From Novosphingobium olei (GTDB lineage: Bacteria; Pseudomonadota; Alphaproteobacteria; Sphingomonadales; Sphingomonadaceae), in the NCBI RefSeq assembly GCF_012927405.1, contig NZ_JABBGM010000007.1, positions 62,001 through 126,000 on the forward strand: DNA of 64,000 bases. Direction: 5' to 3'. Below are positions 9,385 to 16,861 of this stretch, piece after piece (the stretch's first letter is position 1; each line of letters starts with the position of its first letter). The notes under the pieces are model-generated. The model did not search any database. It was not told the DNA's origin and saw only the letters and a list, made by a program, of their open reading frames with translations. The position numbers and the translations under genes were made by a program.

Positions 9385-9517
9385 GATAGCCAACCGATCC
9401 TTTCCCGCTTCTTGATCTTAATTTCGTGCGGCGGTGGAACCCGAATCGACGAGTTCATTGCCAACGATGTCGTTCGTTGCACTATTTCAAACGCATTTGC
9501 AAATGAAGAACGCCAAT
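9385..9517 (-). promoter_or_regulatory. probable promoter/operator region of the meta-cleavage operon
   Basis: This 133-base gap separates the hairpin after the GST gene from the first meta-pathway gene and contains no gene. It holds the perfect 12-base palindrome CATTTGCAAATG (9494-9505) and nearby TTGCAC and GCATTTGC elements. These resemble sequences in other intergenic regions of the window and may be sites for the IclR-family regulator. No convincing -35/-10 pair could be fixed by eye. Promoter activity is inferred from position. Confidence 0.45.
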
Positions 9518-9543
9518 GGGGCGGCGGGGTCTGCCGCCGCCCC
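9518..9543 (-). terminator. GC-rich hairpin after the GST gene
   Basis: A perfect 10-bp stem (GGGGCGGCGG paired with CCGCCGCCCC) closes a 6-base loop ten bases past the GST stop codon. No T-run follows on the minus strand, so this is either a weak intrinsic terminator or an RNA-stabilising hairpin between two operons. Confidence 0.5.
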
Positions 9544-9552
9544 TTGATCTGG

Positions 9553-10158
9553 TCAGATGAGTCCTTCAGCCTTGAGTGCCGCCCCAACTGCGGGCCGCTG
9601 TGCAATCCGGCCGCAATAGGCGCCAAGCGCGGGATAGGCGCTCATGTCGATCCCGACATGGGCAGGCCAGCCCAGCATCACGAAAAGGTAGATATCGGCA
9701 ACGCTGAAATCGGCACCGGCGTAATGATCCTTGCCTGCAAGTTCCTTGTCCAGCGCAGCCAGATGGTTCTTGACCGCTGTCGAAGCGGCGGCCTTGGCTT
9801 CGTCGCTGGTGCCGGGCGTAAACAGGGGCACGAAGGCCTTGTGGAATTCCGAACCCAGGAAGCTCAGGCGGCTGAGCAGACGGTATCGCTCCATGGTGCC
9901 GTCGCGCGGTGCCAGACCCGCGTCCGGCTTCTGGTCGGCGATGTAGAGGAGGATCGCGGGGTTTTCGGTCAGCGTTTCGCCGCTGTCGAGGGTCAAGGCT
10001 GGAACCTTGCCCGACGGATTGACCGCCAGGAAGTCCTCGCCGGTCTCGACCTTTCGGGTCGCCAGATCGACCTTCACCGCAACGAAATTGGCGCCGGCTT
10101 CGCGAAGCGCGATGTGCGGGGCGAGCGAGCAGGCACCGGGGCTAATGAACAGCTTCAT
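9553..10158 (-). CDS. beta-class glutathione S-transferase
   Basis: This 201-residue protein has the N-terminal thioredoxin-like domain MKLFISPGACSLAPHIALRE, with the Cys of beta-class enzymes, followed by VNPSGKVPAL and LTENPAILLYIA. The all-helical C-terminal domain follows. Beta-class GSTs such as BphK are common in sphingomonad aromatic clusters, where they may dehalogenate intermediates, detoxify reactive products or cleave ether bonds. It is the last gene of the oxygenase operon that starts at 14850. The particular substrate cannot be read from the sequence. Confidence 0.88.
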   Translation of the reverse strand: MKLFISPGACSLAPHIALREAGANFVAVKVDLATRKVETGEDFLAVNPSGKVPALTLDSGETLTENPAILLYIADQKPDAGLAPRDGTMERYRLLSRLSFLGSEFHKAFVPLFTPGTSDEAKAAASTAVKNHLAALDKELAGKDHYAGADFSVADIYLFVMLGWPAHVGIDMSAYPALGAYCGRIAQRPAVGAALKAEGLI

Positions 10159-10197
10159 GGATAGTCTCCTTCAGGGATGCAGTGAATCGGGACCTGG

Positions 10198-10677
10198 TCA
10201 GATCGGGGTTGCGAGCAGGGTCGCTATGCGCAGCGTGTCGTAGATGCAGGTCCGGCTTTTCAGACGGACCTGTCCGCCGCCCAGATCGAACCGGTCGACG
10301 TATTTGCCGGCATTGTAGATGCGGGTTTCACCATCGTTACGGGTCTGGAAAACGACGTAACTGGCTTCCGCGGAGACCTCGTCGCCTTCTACACCGGTGA
10401 TCACCGCGCGCCCGATCAGATGGCGGTTGAAATGTTCGGGAAATACGTTGGCCTTGCGCAGCGCGACCACGCGGTCGACCAGCATCCCCTTGCTGTCGCA
10501 ATACATGACTGCTGCGGGCAAGCCGTTGTCGACATTTTCGCGCGCAATAACCTGGTACAGGCAATCGTCCACGAACAGGTTGGGCCATTGCTCGAGCCGG
10601 TCATCATCAAGGCAAAGCCCGTAAGCCGCGTTGAAATCGTCGATCGCACCTTGTGCTACTCCGGCTGCGACGCTCAT
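10198..10677 (-). CDS. ring-hydroxylating oxygenase small (beta) subunit, salicylate/anthranilate type
   Basis: The 159-residue protein has the SnoaL-like cone fold of oxygenase beta subunits, with DDRLEQWPNLFVDDCLYQV near residue 25 and the C-terminal KSRTCIYDTLRIATLLATPI. Beta subunits support the alpha3beta3 hexamer and have no metal centre. The ATG overlaps the alpha-subunit stop (ATGA), so the two are co-translated. It is clearly related to the beta subunit at 16349-16837, including the shared MLVDRVVALRKANVFP block. This indicates two paralogous oxygenases in adjacent divergent operons. Confidence 0.88.
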   Translation of the reverse strand: MSVAAGVAQGAIDDFNAAYGLCLDDDRLEQWPNLFVDDCLYQVIARENVDNGLPAAVMYCDSKGMLVDRVVALRKANVFPEHFNRHLIGRAVITGVEGDEVSAEASYVVFQTRNDGETRIYNAGKYVDRFDLGGGQVRLKSRTCIYDTLRIATLLATPI

Positions 10678-11954
10678 GCCCGGCCCTCCGCCGCGAGATC
10701 GGCCAGGGCATTGCCCATCAGCCCGAGATAGCCCTTCCAGAACCCACGCACGGAATTTTCATCCATGCCCATCGGCGCGTAGGAGGGTCGGACATCGTGC
10801 CCGCCCATCTCGACGAAACTGCGCTTGCCTTCGGCACCGATCGTGCCCTGCTGGCACAGCTCGACCGCTTCGCCGTCTTCCATCGAAATCAGCCCGGACG
10901 GTCCCACCAGATTAAGGTTGCGAAGGCGGTGGCGGGTCGTTTCCTCGTCATCGTCGGCATAGCCGAAATAGGTCCAGACCAGCTCGGTCTTGTCGGTCCC
11001 GTGGGGCACGATCTGCCTTGTCGCGAGGGTGTTCTGAATCTGCTGGACGACGACCGACGGGAAGATCGACTGGATGTGCAGCCCGACATCGTCAGCGATC
11101 TCAGGGCGGAATGCCAGCAGGCGCTCGTCCTGCAGCTTGGCCTCACCCTGCATCTCGCGGTTGGCCTCGTCACCGAACGAGCCGTAGTCGACATCGCCCT
11201 TGGGCTTCGACACGGTAAAGACGGTGTGGTAGCCCTCGTCCGAAACCAGACCTGCGCTTTCCTGGCTCTGGCGGTAGATGCCGAAAGTCGGATAGAACAG
11301 GTGCAAGAGACCGCCGTGGTAGCTGTCACGACTGTTTTCCGAATAGAGCTTCCAGTTGCCGGCCATGAACTGCCGCGCATAGCCCAGCACCTTGACCGGG
11401 CGCTGGAAGACGCGCTGAATGTATTTGCGCATCACTGGACCCAGAAAGTCCTCGAGCGGGGCGATGGACGGGTTGAAGGTGCCGAAGACGAGACCACCAA
11501 ATGTCTCGACCCGCAACCGCTCCAGCGAATGCTCGGCCATATTGAATTCCGTCGAATAGCCGCCCACGCCTTTCAGCCCCCGCCGGAACGGCACGCCGAC
11601 AAGCGCACCGGTCGCGTCGTAGGCCCACTGGTGATAGACGCAGACGAACGCCCCGTCGGCCTGGTTGCCGCGCAGCGAGCGGCACACGGTCGCGCCCTTG
11701 TGGGCGCAGCGGTTGACCCAGGCGTGGATCGAACCGTCCGCCGCCCGCGTTACCACCACGGGGGTGTTGCCGACATGGGTCGAACGGAAATCGCCGCTGT
11801 TGGTCAGTTCGGCTTCGAGGCCCAGATAGCACCAGGTCTGCCCGCGGAAGATGTTTTCCTGCTCGGCGCTGAAGATCGCCGGGCTGTGGTAGACCGCGTA
11901 ATCGACCGCAGTCGGCACCGATTCGGTGGCGATCGGCATGCTTTCGGCGTTCAT
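10674..11954 (-). CDS. ring-hydroxylating oxygenase large (alpha) subunit, salicylate/anthranilate type
   Basis: This 426-residue terminal oxygenase subunit carries a Rieske [2Fe-2S] site (Cys83, His85, Cys105, His108) and a mononuclear iron site with His213, His218 and the bridging Asp210 in NSRDSYHGGLLH. Length and motifs such as VYHQWAYD and VPFRRGLKG place it with the anthranilate 1,2-dioxygenase (AndAc) and salicylate hydroxylase (NagG/AhdA1c) group rather than benzoate or biphenyl oxygenases. Products would be catechol or gentisate-type compounds. It needs a ferredoxin and reductase. The only Rieske ferredoxin in the window is at 16023. Confidence 0.88.
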   Translation of the reverse strand: MNAESMPIATESVPTAVDYAVYHSPAIFSAEQENIFRGQTWCYLGLEAELTNSGDFRSTHVGNTPVVVTRAADGSIHAWVNRCAHKGATVCRSLRGNQADGAFVCVYHQWAYDATGALVGVPFRRGLKGVGGYSTEFNMAEHSLERLRVETFGGLVFGTFNPSIAPLEDFLGPVMRKYIQRVFQRPVKVLGYARQFMAGNWKLYSENSRDSYHGGLLHLFYPTFGIYRQSQESAGLVSDEGYHTVFTVSKPKGDVDYGSFGDEANREMQGEAKLQDERLLAFRPEIADDVGLHIQSIFPSVVVQQIQNTLATRQIVPHGTDKTELVWTYFGYADDDEETTRHRLRNLNLVGPSGLISMEDGEAVELCQQGTIGAEGKRSFVEMGGHDVRPSYAPMGMDENSVRGFWKGYLGLMGNALADLAAEGRA

Positions 11955-11964
11955 GCTTTTCTCC

Positions 11965-12957
11965 CTAAGGTTGTTCGAAGCCGCGGCCCGAAGCGAGCCG
12001 TCCGCAAGTGCGCATCGCGCTCAGCATCATCGCGGCATCGGCTTTGCCGGTACCGACGATGTCGTAGGCGGTGCCATGGGCCACCGACATGTGCAGGTAC
12101 GGAGGCCCCATGATGATCACGCTGTTGCCCGAAAAACCCCAGGTCTTGACCGCGATATGACCCTGATCGTGGAACATCGCCAGGACCATGTCGTAGCGGC
12201 CCTCGATGCAGTGGCGGAAGACCGAATCGGGCGCGATCGGCCCTTCGACATCGATGCCCCTGGCCCGCGCGGCTTCAACCCCGGGCGCAATTTCAAGGCG
12301 ATCCTCGTCGCCCATGGCATGTGGGTTGAGACCGGCAACCGCGATCCGAGGTTGGGCGATGCCCCAGGATTGCATGGCCTCGTGCAGTTGCCCCACCGCC
12401 ATGGCGACAAGATCGGCTGAAATGACATCGATCACTTGCCGCAAAGACATGTGATCGGTCAAGTGCGCAACCCGGAGCGGCCCAGTGAGCAGCACCAGAT
12501 AGCTTTCGCCGGGTGTCGGGCTGATGACCTTGTCGATCTTCTTGGCGAGCTTCAGCGAACCGGTGCTGATCGGCCCCATGATCGTGGCCGCGAAGGAACC
12601 GTCGCGGGCAAGCGCGTCAAGCTCGTCCAGCCATTGCGCGGTGGCGTGCCCGGCGGCCTCGGTGTCCTCGCCCAGGGGCAGAACGCCATCGGGCAGCGCG
12701 CCGGTATCGATGACGTCGATGATCGCGGGATCGTCGCTGGGCTTTTCGAAGCTGCGCATCACCCGCAGCCGTGCCTTGGTGCCAGTGAAATCGAGTGCCC
12801 GCTCTACCGCCGCGGCAGACCCGACCAGCACGGGGATCGAATCCGCGTGGACGGCACCGCCGGCCAGCGCCCTGACCGCGACTTCGGGTCCGATGCCGGC
12901 GGGATCGCCGATCATGGTGCCGACAACCGGGCGCGCCTGGCTAGATGCTATAGACAT
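11965..12957 (-). CDS. PdxA-family NAD-dependent dehydrogenase (possible cis-diol dehydrogenase)
   Basis: The 330-residue protein belongs to the PdxA family, whose founder oxidises 4-hydroxythreonine phosphate. Its signatures are the N-terminal TMIGDPAGIGPEV, TDHMSLRQV near residue 160, and the metal-binding AMFHDQGHIAVK near residue 270. Some family members, such as TphB, oxidise carboxylated cis-dihydrodiols in terephthalate degradation. Here it lies between two oxygenase alpha/beta pairs and overlaps the upstream beta subunit by 17 bases, so a diol-dehydrogenase role is more likely than vitamin B6 synthesis. That role is inferred from context. ATG 12957 is preceded by GAG; a TTG 33 bases upstream is less likely. 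Confidence 0.8.
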   Translation of the reverse strand: MSIASSQARPVVGTMIGDPAGIGPEVAVRALAGGAVHADSIPVLVGSAAAVERALDFTGTKARLRVMRSFEKPSDDPAIIDVIDTGALPDGVLPLGEDTEAAGHATAQWLDELDALARDGSFAATIMGPISTGSLKLAKKIDKVISPTPGESYLVLLTGPLRVAHLTDHMSLRQVIDVISADLVAMAVGQLHEAMQSWGIAQPRIAVAGLNPHAMGDEDRLEIAPGVEAARARGIDVEGPIAPDSVFRHCIEGRYDMVLAMFHDQGHIAVKTWGFSGNSVIIMGPPYLHMSVAHGTAYDIVGTGKADAAMMLSAMRTCGRLASGRGFEQP

Positions 12958-13435
12958 CGGCGATCTCGTGGAACAGGTCGGTGACGACAATCGTCTTCTT
13001 GCGGCGGATCACGAACGAATCATCCTGGGGTTCGAGGTCATAGAAGGCCCACCCGCTGAGCGTGGCGACTTTGCCTTCCAGCACCGAAACCGTGGTCCAC
13101 GACGTCCGTGCATGCACCTGGCCATCGCTCTCGTCAGCAGACAGCAGGGAGAACCGGTGAACCGTGCGTGGCTGCGGCGTGCTCGCCGCCGAGCGCCGGG
13201 TCCTGATGCGGAACACCCGATCTTCAAGCCCGCCCCGGTTGGGATAGTAGATCAGCGAGACTTCGTTCTGCGGATCCGCAGTCGGCCGTTCGTGATCGTC
13301 CCAGGCTGGAACCCAGTATTCCGCCTCGTCGTGATAGAGCGCCAGCCAGGCATCCCAGTCCTTGTCATCTAGCGCCATGGCCTCTTGGCCAATGAACCGC
13401 GAAACCGCCAGCCAGCGCGAATGGAATGCGGTCAT
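12941..13435 (-). CDS. ring-hydroxylating oxygenase small (beta) subunit, benzoate/toluate type
   Basis: This 164-residue beta subunit resembles BenB/XylY-type proteins: EAMALDDKDWDAWLALYHDEAEYWVPAW-like N-terminal helices, then IYYPNRGGLEDRVFRIRT and the C-terminal RRKKTIVVTDLFHEIADVYSI region. Its ATG overlaps the stop of the alpha subunit at 13432 (ATGA). It would form the oxygenase hexamer with that subunit. It does not resemble the salicylate-type beta subunits at 10198 and 16349. Confidence 0.85.
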   Translation of the reverse strand: MTAFHSRWLAVSRFIGQEAMALDDKDWDAWLALYHDEAEYWVPAWDDHERPTADPQNEVSLIYYPNRGGLEDRVFRIRTRRSAASTPQPRTVHRFSLLSADESDGQVHARTSWTTVSVLEGKVATLSGWAFYDLEPQDDSFVIRRKKTIVVTDLFHEIADVYSI

Positions 13436-14850
13436 CGTGCCTTCTCCAGCGAACGCTCAAGGAAGGCGGCAAGCTCGCTGCACTCGCTGTCGATGGCCTT
13501 CTCCATCAGCGATACCCATTCGTCATGGATCGCCACGTAAAGTCCTTCGTCGGCAACCGCCGGGCTGCTCAGCACCACGTTGAGATCGAGCGGTTCACCG
13601 AACTGGCCGGGGCCGGTATCCCACCGCGTCGAGCCGCGCGACATCTCGTTGTAGCGGCCTTCGCCCGCACCATAGCCGGTCTGGCAGTTGTTGAATTCGG
13701 TCAGATCGTCCGGCGTGGCCATGCCGGTCGAATTGAAGAAGTCCTCGTACTGGCGCAACCGCAGGGCCCGCGCCTCGGCGCTCTCGCCGACCGGGGCGAT
13801 GCACACCGTGCTGACTTCGGTCTCATCCACGGCCAGCGGCTGGATGATGCGGATCTGCGTGCTGGTCTGGTCCATCAGGAAGACGTTGGGAAACAACTGC
13901 AGGTTACGGATGCGCTTGTTCATCCACTTGGCCTTTTCGGCACCGTGGGTTTCTTCCAGCCAGTCGACGATCTCGAAATTGGGCCGATCGGCGAAATTGG
14001 CATAGTCTGCCCACAGCACCGTATGGCCGTTGTGGAACGAGAACGAGCCGCCATCGCGTGCGGTGAAACCGTCGAAGCTGATCGCCTTGGTATCGTTGCT
14101 CGAAATCCCTTCAACGCGGCGCTGGACGGTCATGAAGTAGTTGGCATGGGTCGTCATGACATGATAGCCGTCGAGCCCGTTCTCGACCTGCATCTTCCAG
14201 TTGCCGTGATAGCGGTAGCGGTTGGTTCCGGGCAAAACTTCCATTGCGCCGGACTTCGACTGGTCCACCAGGATATCGATGAAATCCCGCGCGCCGGCGA
14301 GGTGATCGACCAGCGGGACGACATCGGCGGAAAGACTGGCGAAGATGAAGCCGCGGTAGCTTTCCACCTTTGCCACGGGGTTGAGCGCGAAATCGGCTCG
14401 ATTGAATGCCTCCGGATAGCCGCCGATGCTTTCATCGGTGACGTCCAGCAGGTCGCCGCCGGAAGAGAATGTCCAGCCATGGAAGGGGCACATGTGATTG
14501 CGCTTGTTGCCCGCCCGTTCGCGGCAGAGGCGCGCGCCGCGGTGCGAACAGGCGTTCACGAAGGCGCGGACATCGCCGGACTTGTCGCGGGTGACTAGGA
14601 TGGGGACGCGGCCGATTTTCGTAGTGATGAAATCGTTAGGGTTGGGAATCTGGCTCTCGTGCGCGAGGTAGACCCAGTTCCGCTCGAAGATGTACTTCAT
14701 CTCGAGCTCAAACAGCGCAGCTTCGGTGAAAGCGGCGCGGTCCAGCTGGAAGATCCCGCGTTCATGATCCTTCTTGAGCCAAGCGCGCATGCGTCCTTTC
14801 AAGCCCTGCAAGTCGGCAATCCTGCCGCCGATTTTCTCAGCGAGTTCCAT
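13432..14850 (-). CDS. ring-hydroxylating oxygenase large (alpha) subunit, benzoate/toluate 1,2-dioxygenase type
   Basis: This 472-residue alpha subunit has a Rieske site (Cys101, His103, Cys121, His124) and mononuclear iron ligands in ENGLDGYHVMTTH (Asp227, His230, His235). Motifs YLAHESQIPNPNDF and NVFLMDQTSTQIRIIQP place it with BenA/XylX benzoate and toluate dioxygenases, which give carboxylated cis-diols. Such enzymes normally use a XylZ/BenC reductase and a XylL/BenD diol dehydrogenase. Neither is present here. I chose ATG 14850, four bases after GGAGAGG; a GTG at 14880 would extend it by ten residues. It is the first gene of the minus-strand operon. Confidence 0.88.
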   Translation of the reverse strand: MELAEKIGGRIADLQGLKGRMRAWLKKDHERGIFQLDRAAFTEAALFELEMKYIFERNWVYLAHESQIPNPNDFITTKIGRVPILVTRDKSGDVRAFVNACSHRGARLCRERAGNKRNHMCPFHGWTFSSGGDLLDVTDESIGGYPEAFNRADFALNPVAKVESYRGFIFASLSADVVPLVDHLAGARDFIDILVDQSKSGAMEVLPGTNRYRYHGNWKMQVENGLDGYHVMTTHANYFMTVQRRVEGISSNDTKAISFDGFTARDGGSFSFHNGHTVLWADYANFADRPNFEIVDWLEETHGAEKAKWMNKRIRNLQLFPNVFLMDQTSTQIRIIQPLAVDETEVSTVCIAPVGESAEARALRLRQYEDFFNSTGMATPDDLTEFNNCQTGYGAGEGRYNEMSRGSTRWDTGPGQFGEPLDLNVVLSSPAVADEGLYVAIHDEWVSLMEKAIDSECSELAAFLERSLEKAR

Positions 14851-15077
14851 CGATCCTCTCCCGTTCTGTGCGTCGGGCACCCAATGCCTCCGCGAATCAA
14901 CCGCAGATCATATACATTACCTCATCCCATCATTTCGTGCAACGTATTGCACAATGAAAAACGTTCTGATAGGTGATGGGGCAGAAATGGCTGAAACCGG
15001 CGGCTCGAATCCGAAGCAAGGTGGCCAGCAAATCGCAAAATGACCCCGCTTTGGGGTGAGTTGGGAGAGTTTGAACT
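14851..15077. promoter_or_regulatory. divergent promoter region with GTGCAA-TTGCAC dyad
   Basis: This 227-base gap lies between two divergent operons (oxygenase on minus, bphC on plus) and holds no gene. It contains the inverted repeat GTGCAA (14937-14942), four bases, TTGCAC (14947-14952). The string ATTGCACAATG (14946-14956) recurs exactly, in reverse complement, in the divergent region at 34646-34656. This is the best candidate for a shared regulator site, and the IclR protein encoded at 38819 is one possible binder. Confidence 0.55.
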
Positions 15078-15977
15078 ATGTCGGTCGTCACCGAACTCGG
15101 CTATCTTGGTCTTTCCGTTTCCGATCTCGCTGCCTGGCGCGCTTACGCCGCCGAAGTCGCCGGCATGGAAGTCGTTGATGAAGGCGAAGGGGATCGGCTC
15201 TATCTGCGGATGGACCTTTGGCATCACCGCATCGTTCTGCACGCTGATGGCAGCGATGACCTGGCCTACATGGGCTGGCGCGTGGCCGGGCCGCAGGAAT
15301 TCGCCGCGATGCAGGAGAAGCTGAGCGCGGCGGGAATCCCCTTCACCGTAGGCAGCGAGGCCGAGGCGTGCGAACGCCGGGTTCTTGGGCTACTCAAGCT
15401 GGCCGATCCGGGCGGCAATCCGACCGAGATCTTCTTCGGCCCCCAGGTCGATACGCACAAGCCGTTTCATCCTGGCCGTCCGATGTTCGGCAAGTTCCTG
15501 ACCGGCTCGCAAGGGATCGGGCACTGCATCCTGCGCCAGGACGATGTCGAGGCGGCGGCCCGGTTCTATGAACTGCTCGGCCTTCGCGGGTCGGTCGAAT
15601 ACCATCTCCACCTGCCCAACGGCATGGTCGCCCAGCCCTATTTCATGCATTGCAATGACCGTCAGCACTCGGTCGCCTTCGGCCTTGGGCCGATGGAAAA
15701 GCGCATCAACCACCTGATGTTCGAATACACCGATCTCGACGATCTCGGCATGGCGCACGACATTGTGCGCGGGAAGAAGATCGATGTAGCGCTGCAGCTT
15801 GGCAAGCACGCCAACGATCAGGCCCTGACCTTCTATTGCGCCAATCCGTCGGGTTGGTTGTGGGAGTTCGGCTGGGGCGCCCGCCACTCGACCGGCCAGC
15901 AGGAATACTACACCCGCGACATCTTCGGCCATGGCAACGAGGCGGCTGGCTACGGGATGGACATTCCGCTGCTCTGA
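15078..15977 (+). CDS. bphC: BphC-type extradiol dioxygenase
   Basis: The 299-residue protein is a two-domain type I extradiol dioxygenase of the 2,3-dihydroxybiphenyl / 1,2-dihydroxynaphthalene group. Iron ligands are His149 (GIGHCIL), His212 (RINHLMFEY) and Glu263 (WLWEFGW). The second-sphere His198 in QHSVAF and Tyr253 in TFYCANP are also present. It differs from the catechol 2,3-dioxygenase at 7591, so the window has ring-cleavage enzymes for both bicyclic or substituted and simple catechols. The start follows GGGAGAG. It opens the plus-strand operon that contains a NahD-like isomerase, which suggests a fused-ring or chromene-type substrate. Confidence 0.9.
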   Translation: MSVVTELGYLGLSVSDLAAWRAYAAEVAGMEVVDEGEGDRLYLRMDLWHHRIVLHADGSDDLAYMGWRVAGPQEFAAMQEKLSAAGIPFTVGSEAEACERRVLGLLKLADPGGNPTEIFFGPQVDTHKPFHPGRPMFGKFLTGSQGIGHCILRQDDVEAAARFYELLGLRGSVEYHLHLPNGMVAQPYFMHCNDRQHSVAFGLGPMEKRINHLMFEYTDLDDLGMAHDIVRGKKIDVALQLGKHANDQALTFYCANPSGWLWEFGWGARHSTGQQEYYTRDIFGHGNEAAGYGMDIPLL

Positions 15978-16022
15978 CAATCGTCCATTTTGCTCGATTC
16001 TTGACAGGAAAACAGGTTAATC

Positions 16023-16349
16023 ATGTCAAACAAGTTGCGACTTTGTGAAGCTTCCGGCGTGAAGGACGGCGAGCCGGTTGCGGCATTCGCCGAGGGAATG
16101 CCCGCGCTGGCCGTCTACAATGTCGATGGCGAGATTTTCGTTACCGACAATCTTTGCACCCACGGCAATGCCATGCTGACCGACGGATATCAGGATGGCG
16201 ACATCATCGAGTGTCCGTTCCATGGCGGCTCGTTCGACATCAAGACCGGCGCAGCCAAGGCTTTCCCCTGCCAGGTGGCGATCGTCTCCTATCCGGTCGA
16301 GATCGATGATGGCTGGGTGTGCATCACGAAACCGGAAGGAGCAGCCTGA
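16023..16349 (+). CDS. Rieske-type ferredoxin of aromatic oxygenases
   Basis: This 108-residue protein is a small Rieske [2Fe-2S] ferredoxin, with ligands Cys45 and His47 in CTHGNAML and Cys64 and His67 in CPFHGGSF. Such proteins (BphA3/AndAb type) carry electrons from a flavoprotein reductase to the oxygenase. It overlaps the beta-subunit gene by one base (TGATG). It is the only Rieske ferredoxin in the window and so may serve several of the four oxygenases. No partner reductase was found. Confidence 0.92.
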   Translation: MSNKLRLCEASGVKDGEPVAAFAEGMPALAVYNVDGEIFVTDNLCTHGNAMLTDGYQDGDIIECPFHGGSFDIKTGAAKAFPCQVAIVSYPVEIDDGWVCITKPEGAA

Positions 16350-16837
16350 TGGGGCTTCCCTCCCTCGAACAGATGCAACTCCAGCATGTCGCGGCGCAGC
16401 TCAATGCGCTGCACGCCGAGCTGATCGACGATGACCGCCTTGAGGAATGGCCCGATCTGTTCGAGGAAAAGTGCCGTTACAGCGTGATCTCGGCGGAGAA
16501 CCACAATCGTTCTCTCAACCTTGCCGCCGTGTTCTGCGACAGCCGAGGGATGCTGGTTGACCGCATCGTTTCACTGCGCCGCGCCAACATTTTCCCGGCC
16601 CACGCCTATCGGCACATTCTTGGTCCGACCCGCGTGGTTTCGTCGAACGAGCAAATCGTCTCCGCGCAGACGAACTACGTCGTCCTGATGACACGCAATG
16701 ATGGCCAGACCTCGATCTACAATTCCGGAAAATACATCGATGAAATCGACTTTTCCGGTGATGTGCCGCGCTTCGTTTCCAAGACCGCGATATTCGACAC
16801 GCACCTCATCGATACGATGATGGTCCGGCCGATCTAA
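16349..16837 (+). CDS. ring-hydroxylating oxygenase small (beta) subunit
   Basis: The 162-residue beta subunit starts MGLPSLEQM at the ATG overlapping the ferredoxin stop, with GGAAGGAG upstream. It shares DDDRLEEWPDLFEEKCRYSV, the MLVDRIVSLRRANIFP block and the C-terminal MMVRPI-type ending with the paralogue at 10198-10677. It pairs with the alpha subunit encoded next. No metal ligands are expected in this subunit. Beta precedes alpha here, the reverse of the order in the minus-strand operon. Confidence 0.88.
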   Translation: MGLPSLEQMQLQHVAAQLNALHAELIDDDRLEEWPDLFEEKCRYSVISAENHNRSLNLAAVFCDSRGMLVDRIVSLRRANIFPAHAYRHILGPTRVVSSNEQIVSAQTNYVVLMTRNDGQTSIYNSGKYIDEIDFSGDVPRFVSKTAIFDTHLIDTMMVRPI

Positions 16838-16861
16838 CTGAAAAATTGAAAGCATCGAACG

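Noticed and set aside
11965..12957. Vitamin B6 biosynthesis PdxA
   Set aside because: It overlaps an oxygenase gene and lies between two oxygenase pairs; the housekeeping role is less likely, though not excluded.
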